In this document: one piece after another, positions 46,867 through 56,599 of the stretch
How positions within the stretch are numbered: position 1 is the first letter of the stretch
Layout: every line of letters starts with the position of its first letter
DNA from: Deltaproteobacteria bacterium
GTDB taxonomy: Bacteria; Desulfobacterota; Syntrophobacteria; Syntrophobacterales; Syntrophobacteraceae
Direction of reading: 5' to 3'
Assembly (NCBI GenBank): GCA_012517315.1
Contig: JAAYVE010000003.1
Coordinates: 1-64,000 of the forward strand
DNA: 64,000 nucleotides
The notes under the pieces: generated by a model
Told to the model about the DNA's origin: nothing
The model's input: only the letters and a program-made list of their open reading frames with translations
Database searches by the model: none
Made by a program: the position numbers and the translations under genes

Positions 46867-47917
46867 AACTTCCAAGAACGGAAAGATCAAGACCCTGATC
46901 GTCGACGATGCTCCCCTCATGCGCAGGGCGATCCAGCACATTTTGAAGAAACAGGACAACATCGAAATCGTCGGCACCGCGACCAACGGGCGGGAGTGCC
47001 TGGAAAAGATCCCCTTGGTCAAACCGGATGTGGTGACATTGGACATCGACATGCCGGTCATGAACGGGATCACGACCGTTAAGAACATCATGGTGCGTCA
47101 CCAGATTCCCATCGTTATCATCAGTTCCCTGGTACAGGATGGCTACTTTGCATTCGAATCCCTGAGGCTGGGTGTGGTGGATTTCATCCCTAAACCTTCC
47201 CGGGTGGGGGGAGACAATTGGGCGGAAGAGGAATCCCTCGTCAGAATGCGGGTAAAAGTAGCTTCCGGCATGCAAGTGAACCGAATGCGGCGAGTACGGC
47301 GCCAAAAGAAACCCAAGAAGCCCTCTCTTTCCTCATCGTGGTCTACGCCTCCCGTCGTTGTTATGGGAACCAATCTCGCCGGCCCCAACACCATCATGCA
47401 CATCGTCACACAACTTCCTCTCGATTTCCCCGGAACGGTGGTGGCCATCCAGGAGATTCATCCTCGCATCCTGGTCCCCTTCTGCGAATACTTTAACGAA
47501 ATCAGCCCCCTTGAAGTGGTCCCCATCCAAGGCCCCTGTCGCCTGAACCCCGGCAGGATTTACGTCGGTTCCACTGCATCGGGAATTCACATCCACCATT
47601 CCAAGGGCAACCCATCGCCACTTTCCGTGAAGACCGGAGAGGCGACACGATCGCCCATCGACACTCTTTTCCAGAGTGCGGCACATCATGGGGGAAAAAA
47701 TGTCTGCGGGATTCTTCTGACCGGGATCGGGACCGATGGGGCAAACGGACTAAACGCTATCCGAAGCCAAGGAGGTCTCACCATCGCTCAACTCCAGGAC
47801 TGTTGCGTCTACCCCAATCTGGTAGAACACGCCATTGAGCAAAACGTGGTGGACTTGGTGATGTCCAATGCGGGGATTGCTAATCGTCTGCAGTCCTGGG
47901 TGGAAAGCACTATCTGA
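46850..47917 (+). CDS. receiver-CheB-like protein, catalytic Ser and His replaced, 355 aa
   Basis: This is the third CheB-like protein, with the canonical CheB layout. The receiver (about 14-125) has D19, D20, phospho-site D65 and K115. A basic linker leads to a methylesterase-like domain in which GASTGG reads GTNLAG (N175 at the Ser) and QHMP reads QEIH (E202 at the His). D296 in GTDGANG remains. The fold looks well kept, but the catalytic triad is gone. It is the last gene of the operon, converging with the DacA-type gene 50 bases on. Confidence 0.87.
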   Translation: MHPYHETSKNGKIKTLIVDDAPLMRRAIQHILKKQDNIEIVGTATNGRECLEKIPLVKPDVVTLDIDMPVMNGITTVKNIMVRHQIPIVIISSLVQDGYFAFESLRLGVVDFIPKPSRVGGDNWAEEESLVRMRVKVASGMQVNRMRRVRRQKKPKKPSLSSSWSTPPVVVMGTNLAGPNTIMHIVTQLPLDFPGTVVAIQEIHPRILVPFCEYFNEISPLEVVPIQGPCRLNPGRIYVGSTASGIHIHHSKGNPSPLSVKTGEATRSPIDTLFQSAAHHGGKNVCGILLTGIGTDGANGLNAIRSQGGLTIAQLQDCCVYPNLVEHAIEQNVVDLVMSNAGIANRLQSWVESTI

Positions 47918-47966
47918 AAGGGGGGCGGCACCCTCGTCGCATCCATTGCGAGTGTATGGGCACCTG

Positions 47967-49379
47967 CTACAGGACTTTTTCTTTTTTCCGCACGGCGTTC
48001 CGAACCTGGGGGTCCGGTTTCGAACAGGATTCCGCCTTCTTCACGGAAGCTTTCGCCTTCTTGCCCGTTGGGTCTTGAGAGACCTTGGATGGCTTGCCTC
48101 CCTGACCGCGGGCAGTGGCAATCTCAGCCTTTCGTTTCGCTCCGATGCTTTCAGACGCTACCGCTTTTCGCACAGCTGCCGTTTTCTTTGCGGATACGCT
48201 TGAGTCACCGCGTGAGACGAAAGAAGCGCTCTTCTGCAATGTGGGCTTGCCGGACTCTGGAGCGGCCGACCTGGCGGGTTTGGGGGACCTCACCACAGCA
48301 CGCGCGGCAGACGCAGGGTGAGCAGTGGATACCGGCACATCCTTCGCCTTCTGCCTGCCAACTCGCACGTTCGATGTTGTTTCTGCCCGAGAACTTCTTG
48401 GTCTGGTCGCTCTCTGGGAAGCAAAACGCCTCTCCTGCCCCTTGCTCGCAACGCGGCCCTCCGCTTGCAGCCTAATTCGACATGCCCCTTCTTCCGGCAG
48501 AATGAACTCAGGCTTGCCATTGATGGCCTGAACATACTTTGTATCCACCAGATGAGGAGCCACCTTATGATAACCATACTCCAGCAGCTTGGTGGTCTCA
48601 CAGGCGCGAATGGACGGGCTTGAAGCCCCCATGAGGACAGCGATGAGCCGAACGTCACCACGTTTGGCCGTTGCAGAGAGATTGTAACCCGAAGCACACA
48701 CGAAGCCCGTTTTGAGGCCGTCGACGCCGGGGCAGTTTCCAAGGAGCCTGTTGGCATTCTTATGGGTGGAGTTCTGATACGTATAGGAGCGCATGGAGTG
48801 TATTGATAGAGAGTCAGGAAAACGCTGCAGGTATGCCAGGGAAAGCTTGGCCATATCGCGGGCCGTCGTCAGTTGGCCTTTAGCGGGAAGGCCGTTGGGA
48901 GTCTTGAATCGAGAGTCCACCATGCCCAGTTCCCTTGCCTGTCGATTCATTCGCGACACGAACTCCTCAACCGTTCCACTCATGTGCTCGGCTATGGCGA
49001 CACAGGCGTCATTTCCCGACACCACGGCCATTCCCTTGATCAATTCCTCTACCGACACGTCCGTTCCCCCCCTGAGCCCCATCCTGGATCCACCCGTCCT
49101 AGCGGCGCGCCTGCTGACGTGAACATTGTCGTGGAGGTGCAGTTCGCCGCTTTTGATGGCATCGAAAACGACATACAAAGTCAGCAGCTTGGTGAGGGAG
49201 GCGGGGGCGATGGGCAGGTCGGCATCCTGTTCAAAAAGGGTCTGCCCCGTGGTCATATCAATGAGGATTGCCGAACGGGCATTGAAGGTGAATGAGGGTA
49301 CCGCTTGAACCCTTGCAGGAAAAGCCAAAACGATGCAAGCCCATAAGCACAGTCCGCCCCAGTACCCTATGCCACGCAT
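47967..49379 (-). CDS. dacA: D-alanyl-D-alanine carboxypeptidase with long basic tail, 470 aa
   Basis: This is a periplasmic penicillin-binding protein of peptidase family S11 that trims pentapeptide stems. It has an N-terminal signal peptide (CLWACIVLAFPARVQA). The active-site motifs are PASLTKLLTLYV (SxxK), AVVSGNDACVAI (SxN) and VDGLKTGFVCASGY (KTG). The catalytic domain ends near residue 290. The remaining 180 or so residues are rich in Lys, Arg, Ser and Ala with almost no hydrophobic residues. The usual C-terminal beta domain and membrane anchor of DacA are absent. Confidence 0.9.
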   Translation of the reverse strand: MRGIGYWGGLCLWACIVLAFPARVQAVPSFTFNARSAILIDMTTGQTLFEQDADLPIAPASLTKLLTLYVVFDAIKSGELHLHDNVHVSRRAARTGGSRMGLRGGTDVSVEELIKGMAVVSGNDACVAIAEHMSGTVEEFVSRMNRQARELGMVDSRFKTPNGLPAKGQLTTARDMAKLSLAYLQRFPDSLSIHSMRSYTYQNSTHKNANRLLGNCPGVDGLKTGFVCASGYNLSATAKRGDVRLIAVLMGASSPSIRACETTKLLEYGYHKVAPHLVDTKYVQAINGKPEFILPEEGACRIRLQAEGRVASKGQERRFASQRATRPRSSRAETTSNVRVGRQKAKDVPVSTAHPASAARAVVRSPKPARSAAPESGKPTLQKSASFVSRGDSSVSAKKTAAVRKAVASESIGAKRKAEIATARGQGGKPSKVSQDPTGKKAKASVKKAESCSKPDPQVRNAVRKKEKVL

Positions 49380-49955
49380 GTCTCATCGTCTCCATAAGGG
49401 TCAACGTCAAAAGGAAAGACGGTTTGAAAAAGGATGGCGTCGCCCTCCTGGGAACAGGCGGGAACTCTTTCCTCTCCGCAAGAACGCAGCGAAAGGGGAG
49501 ACTTTTTCAGCAATGCTTGCCCTGTGCCCAAGATTCAGGGAAGGTCTCCCGATCGCACCCCAAAACCGACCTTTCGATTTTCAACAAGCAAGAATCTCCT
49601 AAACCTCTCGGCGGTCGACTGAACGCACAACAGGCCAGCGTGCCCCAGGGCCCTCAGCTGTCCGACCGTATGCGGTTTTGCCACTGTATCTTGAACAAGG
49701 CTTCGTTTGTCAATAAAAAAACTCCCTGTCTTTTAAAGGGATTGGAGAGAGAGGAAGGGGAGTGAGATGAGCTAACCATATGATTGGATTCATTATCACG
49801 GTTCAGAACCCACGCATTCTCACCCGCCGCAGGAACAAATTGCAAAGTCGTCGGAATGTTTGATATACAGGCATCAATCATTTCGGTTGGGGTGGAATTC
49901 CCATACTTTCCAGCGCGGCGTGCGATTTGACAATTTGACAGAGGTGGAAGTCCTG
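49380..49955. other. divergent intergenic region between dacA and mreB
   Basis: About 576 bases contain no supportable gene. Plus-strand open frames at 49292-49765 overlap the start of dacA and have no protein character. The right half is AT-richer than its surroundings, with an A7 run near 49714, and probably holds the mreB promoter. Confidence 0.5.
49840..49869 (+). promoter_or_regulatory. possible promoter of mreB
   Basis: TTGCAA (49840-49845), 18 bases, then TATACA (49864-49869), about 87 bases before the chosen mreB start. The boxes match sigma-70 only moderately. Confidence 0.3.
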
Positions 49956-50978
49956 ATGCTTGGGCGTATGCGTGACTTGCTCACAAGAGACATGGCCATG
50001 GACTTGGGGACCGCAAACACCCTGGTGTACATCAGGGGCAAGGGGGTGGTCTTAGACGAGCCCTCCATGGTCTGCCTCGATCGGGAAAGCAGGAAGATCA
50101 TCGCGGTGGGCAAGGAAGCAAAAAGCCTAGCTGGACGTCACAGCAGTAAAATGATCATTTCACGGCCTCTCAGGGATGGTGTCATTCACGACTTCGACAC
50201 TGCGACCTTCATGATCAAGAGTTTCCTCGGAAAGGTCTTTCGCCGCATGCCTCTCTCCCGCCCGCGACTGGTGATCGCCGTTCCCGCCGGAATCACTTCC
50301 GTGGAGAAGCGGGCGGTCATTGAGGCTTCTGTCGTGGCGGGGGCGGGAAAAGTGTTCATGATCGAGGAACCGATGGCGGCAGCCATTGGAACCGGGTTGC
50401 CCGTTGAGGATACCAAGGGACAGATGGTTGTTGACATCGGGGGAGGAACCACCGAGGTCGCCATCATTTCCAAATTCGCCGTGGCGTGCAGCGAATCCCT
50501 CAGGATTGGGGGCGACGAAGCGGATGAGGCTATCTGTCAGTATGTGAGGCGTGAGCATCAAATCGGCATCAGTGAAATGATGGCTGAGATCATCAAGATG
50601 AAAATCGGCTCAGCGGTTCCCCTGAACAAAGTCCTCGAGGTCAAACTGCGGGGGAAGGATTTGGGGACAGGAATGCCGAAAGTGGTGACTCTGAACGACG
50701 CGGCCATCCGCGAGTCCATCAAGGAGCCCACCCTGGCCATCGTAGAAGCCGTTCGCAGGGTCCTTGAAAAGGCTTCGCCCGACTTGTCCTCAGACGTTTC
50801 CGAAAACGGAATCTGGCTTGCCGGCGGTGGAGCTCTTTTGAAAGGACTGAGACTGCTTCTCCATCAAGCCACGGGCTTGGATGTGAAGAAGTCCGAGGAT
50901 CCACTCCGCTCCGTCATCAGGGGAGCGGGGGCAGTCACGGAGCATTTCGACCATTACCGGGATGTTTTTGTCAGCTGA
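49956..50978 (+). CDS. mreB: rod-shape actin-like protein MreB, 340 aa
   Basis: This bacterial actin directs lateral wall synthesis. It has DLGTANTLVYIRGKGVVLDEPS (phosphate 1 region, in two parts), VVDIGGGTTEVAIIS (phosphate 2), GDEADEAICQYVRR, and the adenosine-site GIWLAGGGALLKGL. I chose ATG 49956 (MLGRMRD), preceded by GGTGGAAG; the open frame starts 32 codons earlier without similarity. No mreC, mreD or rodA follow, so this may be a second, orphan copy. Confidence 0.93.
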   Translation: MLGRMRDLLTRDMAMDLGTANTLVYIRGKGVVLDEPSMVCLDRESRKIIAVGKEAKSLAGRHSSKMIISRPLRDGVIHDFDTATFMIKSFLGKVFRRMPLSRPRLVIAVPAGITSVEKRAVIEASVVAGAGKVFMIEEPMAAAIGTGLPVEDTKGQMVVDIGGGTTEVAIISKFAVACSESLRIGGDEADEAICQYVRREHQIGISEMMAEIIKMKIGSAVPLNKVLEVKLRGKDLGTGMPKVVTLNDAAIRESIKEPTLAIVEAVRRVLEKASPDLSSDVSENGIWLAGGGALLKGLRLLLHQATGLDVKKSEDPLRSVIRGAGAVTEHFDHYRDVFVS

Positions 50979-51127
50979 TGCCGAATAGTCCCGGGTACAT
51001 ACGGTCCCCCTCGTTTCCTCGATGAAGCCGTCCCGGACGCCATTGAGGATCATTTCCGGTTCCGGCATTGACACCAATCGCTATTGAAAGCTTTCCTCTC
51101 TTGAGCATTTCCCATTGGGAGTAGAAC

Positions 51128-52804
51128 ATGATTATCGGGCTCGATGTCGGTGGAACCCACACCGACGCCGTACTTGTGGGCAAAGACGGCATTCTCCGGT
51201 CCGCAAAGGTAACCACCAATCCCGATAGGCTATTCGAGAGTGTCTGGGGAGCTCTGGAAGAAGTGCTCGGCGACATGGCGCCCGAGAGAATGGTTCGAGT
51301 CGTGCTGAGCACCACGCTCACCACCAACGCCATTGCGGAAGGAAAACTGCAGCGGGCGGGGATGATCGTCTCCAGCGGACCCGGTGTCGACCCGGAGTTC
51401 TATCGAACGGGCCCGGACTATTTCACGGTCTCCGGTTCCATCGACCATCGAGGCAGGGAGGTACAGCCGGTCGATCGCCTGGAAATCGAAGCCATATCCT
51501 CCCGACTCCACAGCCAAGGCATCCGTTGCATCGGCGTTGTGGGCAAGTTCAGCGTCCGCAATCCCGCTCATGAACTGCAGATCTGCGAACTCCTCGACCA
51601 TTCTTTCGACTACGTGGTGCCCGGCCATCGACTGTCGGGCAACCTCAGCTTCCCCCGGCGCATCGCCACCGCTTATCTCAACGCCTCGGTATACACTGTT
51701 CACCGGCAGTTTTTCGAGGCGGTACGGGAGTCCCTGAAAATCAAAGGTTTGGTCGTGCCTATTTATGTCCTGAAGGCGGACGGTGGTACCATGAGCCTGG
51801 AAACTTCGCTGGCCAATCCGGGACAGAGCATCCTCTCGGGACCGGCAGCCAGTGTCATGGGCTCTCTTCCCTTCGCATCGAGGGAAGAGGAAACGCTGGT
51901 GTTGGATATCGGCGGCACGACGACCGACATGGCCGTGCTCATCAGGGGAACACCGCTTCTGGATCCCCTCGGCATCGAGATCGGCGGATACAAGACTCTC
52001 ATCCGCTCTCTCAAGACCCGATCCATCGGTTTGGGGGGCGACAGCTGCGTTCGGGTGGTCCAGGGGAAACTGACGTTGGGACCCGACCGAAAAGGGCCCG
52101 CCATGGCCCATGGCGGTCCGGCACCGACGCCGACCGACGCCCTTTTTGTCCTTGGCAAGATCCAGGACGGAAATGTGGATGCAGCGAAGGCCGGCATTGA
52201 GTCCATCGCCCAGGCCCTTGGGGTTTCTCCGTTGGAAGCGGCCCGTCGCATATTCGACCAGGCCTGTGAGTCGATCCTCGAAACCGCCGCCCGCATGATT
52301 GGGGAGATCAACGACAAGCCGGTGTACACCGTTCACGAGGTATTAGAAGGGCATACGGTGAAACCGACGGAAATCCTTGTGCTGGGAGGTCCTGCACCGC
52401 ACTTCGCTCAAAGGCTGGTTACCCTTACGGACTTTCGGGTGCGCATCGTTCCCAACTGGCAGGTGGCCAATGCCGCCGGCGCCGCTCTCGCCCGCCCCAC
52501 CAGTGAAGTGACGCTCTTCGTCGACACGGAAAGGGGCATTGCCTTGGCCCCTGAGGAGGGTTTTTCCCAGTCGGTCAAGAGGGACTTCGGAATGGATGCG
52601 GCCAGGGAGCTTGCCCTCCGGTTGCTGCAAAGGAAGCACCGGAGAGAAGGGTCTTGCGACGTGGAACCTGAAATGGAAGTGATCGAACAAAGTCAGTTCA
52701 ACATGGTGCGCCAGTTCCATACCAGCGGCCGGAACATCAGGGTGAAGGTGCAGGTGAAGCCGGGCATCCTCACTGATTACGGCGGCTTTTCGCAGAGAGG
52801 GTGA
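51128..52804 (+). CDS. hydantoinase A/oxoprolinase family protein, 558 aa
   Basis: This is an ASKHA-fold enzyme of the HyuA family, ATP-dependent hydrolases or carboxylases such as N-methylhydantoinase and acetophenone carboxylase. The N-terminal IGLDVGGTHTDAVLV is the first phosphate loop, and LVLDIGGTTTDMAVLI is the second. The HyuA substrate domain follows. No HyuB partner is present. The substrate is therefore unknown. Start ATG 51128 lies behind GGGAG. Its stop overlaps the longest frame of the next gene, so the two may be coupled. Confidence 0.82.
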   Translation: MIIGLDVGGTHTDAVLVGKDGILRSAKVTTNPDRLFESVWGALEEVLGDMAPERMVRVVLSTTLTTNAIAEGKLQRAGMIVSSGPGVDPEFYRTGPDYFTVSGSIDHRGREVQPVDRLEIEAISSRLHSQGIRCIGVVGKFSVRNPAHELQICELLDHSFDYVVPGHRLSGNLSFPRRIATAYLNASVYTVHRQFFEAVRESLKIKGLVVPIYVLKADGGTMSLETSLANPGQSILSGPAASVMGSLPFASREEETLVLDIGGTTTDMAVLIRGTPLLDPLGIEIGGYKTLIRSLKTRSIGLGGDSCVRVVQGKLTLGPDRKGPAMAHGGPAPTPTDALFVLGKIQDGNVDAAKAGIESIAQALGVSPLEAARRIFDQACESILETAARMIGEINDKPVYTVHEVLEGHTVKPTEILVLGGPAPHFAQRLVTLTDFRVRIVPNWQVANAAGAALARPTSEVTLFVDTERGIALAPEEGFSQSVKRDFGMDAARELALRLLQRKHRREGSCDVEPEMEVIEQSQFNMVRQFHTSGRNIRVKVQVKPGILTDYGGFSQRG

Positions 52805-52878
52805 AAAAAGGGGCCGTTTTAACTGCACCGGTTCCCCAACCATCCATCCCTGGCAAGAAAGGGGGACATACGCACTTG

Positions 52879-54195
52879 ATGCTTTCCGCAACCTGGAAAA
52901 CAGGCCTTGTCTTCTTTCCTGCTTTCGATTGGGCCATCAGCCCGACGCATCCCGAGCGGGAAGAGCGCCTCCTCTACACACAGGATCAGGTCCTCGAAGA
53001 GGGTCTCTTGGACATCGAAGGGATTGTGGAGCTGAAGCCCGATCTCGCCACCCTGGAAGATATTCGCCGGGTTCATTTCTGCCATCCCGATGAGAGAAGC
53101 GTCGTCACCGAATCGCACCTCATCAGTGCCGGGGGCGCTCTGAAAATCGGGACCGAAGTCCTGGAAGGGAACATACATCGAGGTTTTGCACTGGTCCGTC
53201 CTCCCGGGCACCACGCTATGCGGGTGGTCCACGGGGCTCGAGGCTTTTGCAACATCAACATTGAAGCCATCATGATCGAGCGCCTGCGGGAATCGTACGG
53301 CATCGACCGCGTCGCCATCGTGGACACGGACTGCCACCATGGCGACGGCACGCAGAATATTTACTGGCACGACCCGGACACTTTGTTCATCTCCATCCAC
53401 CAAGACGGACGCACCCTTTACCCGGGTTCGGGCTTCACCGACGAGATGGGTGGTCCGGCTGCACTGGGAATGACAGTCAACATCCCACTGCCCCCAAGAA
53501 CTTCCGAAGAGGGTTTCCTGTACGTGCTGGAAAAAGCCATCGTGCCCATACTCGACGATTTTCACCCACAGCTCATCGTCAATTCGGCAGGGCAGGATAA
53601 TCATTACTCAGACCCCATCACCAACATGAGTTTTTCCGCCCAGGGGTATGCGGAGTTCACCCGTCGCCTGCAGCCGCACATCGCTGTCCTTGAGGGGGGA
53701 TATTCCATTGAGGGCGCCTTGCCCTACGTGAATGTCGGCATCATTCTCGCCCTTGCCGGGATGGACTTCCGAATGGTGCGGGAGCCGGACTACAGTCCTG
53801 AAAGAATCCGCCAGTCGAGGGATACTTCACAGTACATCCAAAAGGTCGTGGAAGTGGTAATGGAATCCTGGTCCTCGGCTTCGAGGGTCCGAGCCTTGAA
53901 CCGAGACAAGGGCGGCTTCGCGGAACGGGATCTGAGGATCTTCTATGACACCTCCGGCATCCTCGAAGCCCAGTCAGAAACGCTGCGCGTTTGCGCCTCC
54001 TGCAGCGGTGCGCTGCGCATCGACTCAAGAACGGACCAAGGCTCCCGCATCCTTGCGGTCCACATCCCCAGGAAGGCTTGCTCCCTGTGCCGGGAGCAGG
54101 GATACGCCTGGTTTGATTCGGGGAAGGGGGGCAAGTATAATTCAATTTACCTGCAGGACAGGACCGAGGATCGATATTTTGTCAAGCGCAAATAG
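52879..54195 (+). CDS. histone deacetylase superfamily amidohydrolase with C-terminal Cys motif, 438 aa
   Basis: This is a zinc-dependent deacetylase of the HDAC/acetoin-utilization/acetylpolyamine amidohydrolase type. Active-site residues are visible: RPPGHHAM, DTDCHHGDGTQ (Asp and His ligands), SAGQDNH (third ligand Asp) and LEGGYS (Tyr). After the domain (about residue 340) comes an extra C-terminal segment with CASC and, 30 residues on, CSLC, likely a zinc ribbon. The start is uncertain: ATG 52879 was chosen, and a GTG at 52801 overlaps the hyuA stop. It lies directly upstream of rlmN. Confidence 0.87.
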   Translation: MLSATWKTGLVFFPAFDWAISPTHPEREERLLYTQDQVLEEGLLDIEGIVELKPDLATLEDIRRVHFCHPDERSVVTESHLISAGGALKIGTEVLEGNIHRGFALVRPPGHHAMRVVHGARGFCNINIEAIMIERLRESYGIDRVAIVDTDCHHGDGTQNIYWHDPDTLFISIHQDGRTLYPGSGFTDEMGGPAALGMTVNIPLPPRTSEEGFLYVLEKAIVPILDDFHPQLIVNSAGQDNHYSDPITNMSFSAQGYAEFTRRLQPHIAVLEGGYSIEGALPYVNVGIILALAGMDFRMVREPDYSPERIRQSRDTSQYIQKVVEVVMESWSSASRVRALNRDKGGFAERDLRIFYDTSGILEAQSETLRVCASCSGALRIDSRTDQGSRILAVHIPRKACSLCREQGYAWFDSGKGGKYNSIYLQDRTEDRYFVKRK

Positions 54196-54205
54196 GACCG
54201 TTTCG

Positions 54206-55351
54206 ATGGAAACCCTCCTCATCAAGGGATGCAGTCTGCCTGAACTGGAAGCCTGGGTCGAAAGCATCGGCGAACGCCGCTTCCGCGCCCGGCAGATTTT
54301 CAAGCATGTATATGGGAGACGGATCGCCAAGTGGGATGAATGCACCGACCTGGGAAGGATGTTTCGTGTGCAGCTGGACTTCGGGACGCGCCTCAATGCT
54401 CTCTCTTTCCAGGAAAAACAAGAATCCAGCGACGGGACGGTCAAGTACCGTTTCGGGCTGCAGGACGGGCATTCCATTGAAACGGTGCTGATACCAGACC
54501 CTCCGCGATACACCCTCTGTGTGTCCAGCCAAGTCGGCTGTGCCCTGGGATGTGCCTTCTGTCTGACGGCAACGATGGGTCTCAAACGGAATCTCAACAC
54601 GGCGGAGATCGTCGACCAGGTCTGCCAGGTGCAGAGGGACACGGAGCAAAGGAATCACATCAGCAACATCGTTTTTATGGGAATGGGAGAACCTCTGGCA
54701 AATTACGATGCCGTCCTCAAGGCAATCGGGATCCTGACCGACCCCAACGGCCTGGCCTTCTCCCACCGCAGGATCACCCTATCCACTGCAGGGCTCGTGC
54801 CTCAAATGATCAAGCTCGGAGATCAAAGCCCCGTCAACCTCGCCGTCAGCCTGCACGCCTCCAGCGATGCGGTTCGAGACAGCATCATGCCCGTCAACAG
54901 GACGTATCCTCTTCCCGTGCTGATGGAAGCCTGCCGCCGATATCCCCTCGCGCCGAGAAAGCGGATCACTTTCGAGTACATCCTCATTGACCGGGTGAAC
55001 GACAGCACGGAAGATGCACGGGCCCTGGTGAAGCTCCTCGACGGAATACGGGCGAAAGTGAACCTGATCCCCTTGAACCCCCGCCCTCAATGCGCGCTGA
55101 GAAGGCCATCCCAGGAGAGGATGCTGGCTTTTCAGGAGGTTCTCCAGAAGGCTCATCTCACAGCCATGATCCGCCAGAGCAGGGGAGCGGACATCTCTGC
55201 AGCATGCGGGCAACTGGCCGTTCCTCACGACGATTCCCCCTCGGCGGATGCGCCCGCAAAAGGAAAGACATCCAGAAAAACGGCCTGTATGGAGAATTGC
55301 CTGAGTGTGCCTGTGGATGGTCAAAAACGGTTCGGACAGAAGGATGATTGA
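54206..55351 (+). CDS. rlmN: dual-specificity RNA methyltransferase RlmN, 381 aa
   Basis: This radical-SAM enzyme methylates A2503 of 23S rRNA and A37 of some tRNAs. The CX3CX2C cluster is [18 protein letters not shown] is the SAM-binding GGE-like motif. The second catalytic Cys lies in DISAACGQL. Start ATG 54206 lies behind AGGA, 10 bases after the deacetylase gene. After the conserved end there is a hydrophilic tail of about 45 residues with two more Cys that most RlmN proteins lack. Confidence 0.95.
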   Translation: METLLIKGCSLPELEAWVESIGERRFRARQIFKHVYGRRIAKWDECTDLGRMFRVQLDFGTRLNALSFQEKQESSDGTVKYRFGLQDGHSIETVLIPDPPRYTLCVSSQVGCALGCAFCLTATMGLKRNLNTAEIVDQVCQVQRDTEQRNHISNIVFMGMGEPLANYDAVLKAIGILTDPNGLAFSHRRITLSTAGLVPQMIKLGDQSPVNLAVSLHASSDAVRDSIMPVNRTYPLPVLMEACRRYPLAPRKRITFEYILIDRVNDSTEDARALVKLLDGIRAKVNLIPLNPRPQCALRRPSQERMLAFQEVLQKAHLTAMIRQSRGADISAACGQLAVPHDDSPSADAPAKGKTSRKTACMENCLSVPVDGQKRFGQKDD

Positions 55352-55353
55352 CT

Positions 55354-55728
55354 TTGAAACCCGATTTTAGTAAGCATGGTGGACTGATACCCGTGATTGT
55401 TCAAAGTGCCGGCAACGAGAAGGTGCTCATGCTGGCCTACATGAATGAGCTCGCCTGGAACAAGACTGTAGAAACCGGAAAAGCCCATTTTTGGAGCCGA
55501 TCGCGGCAACGGCTCTGGTTGAAGGGGGAGGAATCGGGCCATACCCAGCTGGTCCGGGAGATCCTGGTCGACTGTGATCTCGACACCATTCTCCTGCGCG
55601 TGGAGCAATTGGGTGGGGCTGCATGCCACACGGGCTACGAGAGTTGCTTCCACAGGCGGCTGGTGAACGGGCGTCTCGAATGTATCGCAGAGCCCATTTT
55701 TGATCCCAAGGAGGTATATAAGAAGTGA
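55354..55728 (+). CDS. hisI: phosphoribosyl-AMP cyclohydrolase, 124 aa
   Basis: This is the histidine pathway enzyme opening the adenine ring of PR-AMP. It contains [31 protein letters not shown] and [22 protein letters not shown], with the Asp and Cys metal ligands. A TTG start is needed. TTG 55354 has AAGGA nine bases upstream; TTG 55348 overlaps the rlmN stop. It overlaps hisG by four bases. Confidence 0.94.
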   Translation: MKPDFSKHGGLIPVIVQSAGNEKVLMLAYMNELAWNKTVETGKAHFWSRSRQRLWLKGEESGHTQLVREILVDCDLDTILLRVEQLGGAACHTGYESCFHRRLVNGRLECIAEPIFDPKEVYKK

Positions 55729-56597
55729 ATCAGCTCGTCCTGGGCATCCCAAAAGGAAGCCTTCAGGAGTCCACCATCAATCTGTTTCGTCAGTCGGGCT
55801 GGCGCATATCGCTTTCCAACCGCAACTACTTTCCGGAAATCAACGACCCGGAAATCAGCTGCTCCATTTGCCGGGCTCAGGAAATGTCCCGGTACGTGGA
55901 GAGCGGCACGTTCGATGTGGGACTGACAGGTCGGGACTGGATCATGGAAAACGATTCCGATGTTCACGTGGTGGCGGACCTCATCTATTCCAAGGTGAGC
56001 CAGCGCCCCGCCCGCTGGGTCTTGGCGGTACCCATGGACTCCCCCGTGCAGGACGTTGCCGACCTGCACGGCAAGAAAATCTCCACGGAGTTGGTGAATT
56101 TCACCAAACGCTATTTCTCCGATGCCGGAGTGGACGTTCGCGTGGAATTCTCCTGGGGGGCAACGGAGGCGAAAGTGATCGCAGGGCTTTGCGACGCCAT
56201 CGTGGAAGTGACGGAAACGGGTGCCACCATGCGCGCCAACGGCCTGAGGATCATCAAGGAACTCATGTTGTCCAACACCCAGCTGATCGCCAACCACAAA
56301 TCCTGGGCCGATCCCTGGAAGCGCGAGAAGATCGAGCAGATCGCTCTTTTGCTTCAGGGGGCGCTTCGTGCCGAGGATCTGGCCGGTCTCAAACTGAACG
56401 TTCCAGAAGCCCGGTTGAACGACGTCATCTCCATCCTCCCCAGTCTTAACGCCCCAACCATCGCCCACCTTTATAAGAGCGACTGGTTGTCGGTGGAAAC
56501 GGTCGTTTCCAAGAACCTGGTGAGGGAACTCATCCCTCAGCTGATCAAGCGTGGAGCGGAAGGAATCATTGAATATTCATTGAACAAGGTGATCTGA
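55725..56597 (+). CDS. hisG: ATP phosphoribosyltransferase, long form, 290 aa
   Basis: This is the first step of histidine synthesis. The length and C-terminal ACT-like regulatory domain (from about residue 215, starting [19 protein letters not shown]) identify the long HisG-L form, which needs no HisZ. The catalytic part includes [20 protein letters not shown] and VGLTGRDWI. The GTG start at 55725 lies behind a strong AAGGAGG and overlaps hisI. Feedback inhibition by histidine is expected for the long form. Confidence 0.94.
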   Translation: MNQLVLGIPKGSLQESTINLFRQSGWRISLSNRNYFPEINDPEISCSICRAQEMSRYVESGTFDVGLTGRDWIMENDSDVHVVADLIYSKVSQRPARWVLAVPMDSPVQDVADLHGKKISTELVNFTKRYFSDAGVDVRVEFSWGATEAKVIAGLCDAIVEVTETGATMRANGLRIIKELMLSNTQLIANHKSWADPWKREKIEQIALLLQGALRAEDLAGLKLNVPEARLNDVISILPSLNAPTIAHLYKSDWLSVETVVSKNLVRELIPQLIKRGAEGIIEYSLNKVI

Positions 56598-56599
56598 TC

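Noticed and set aside
36216-47917. Calling the three CheB-like proteins active protein-glutamate methylesterases
   Set aside because: Ser and His of the catalytic triad are replaced in all three.
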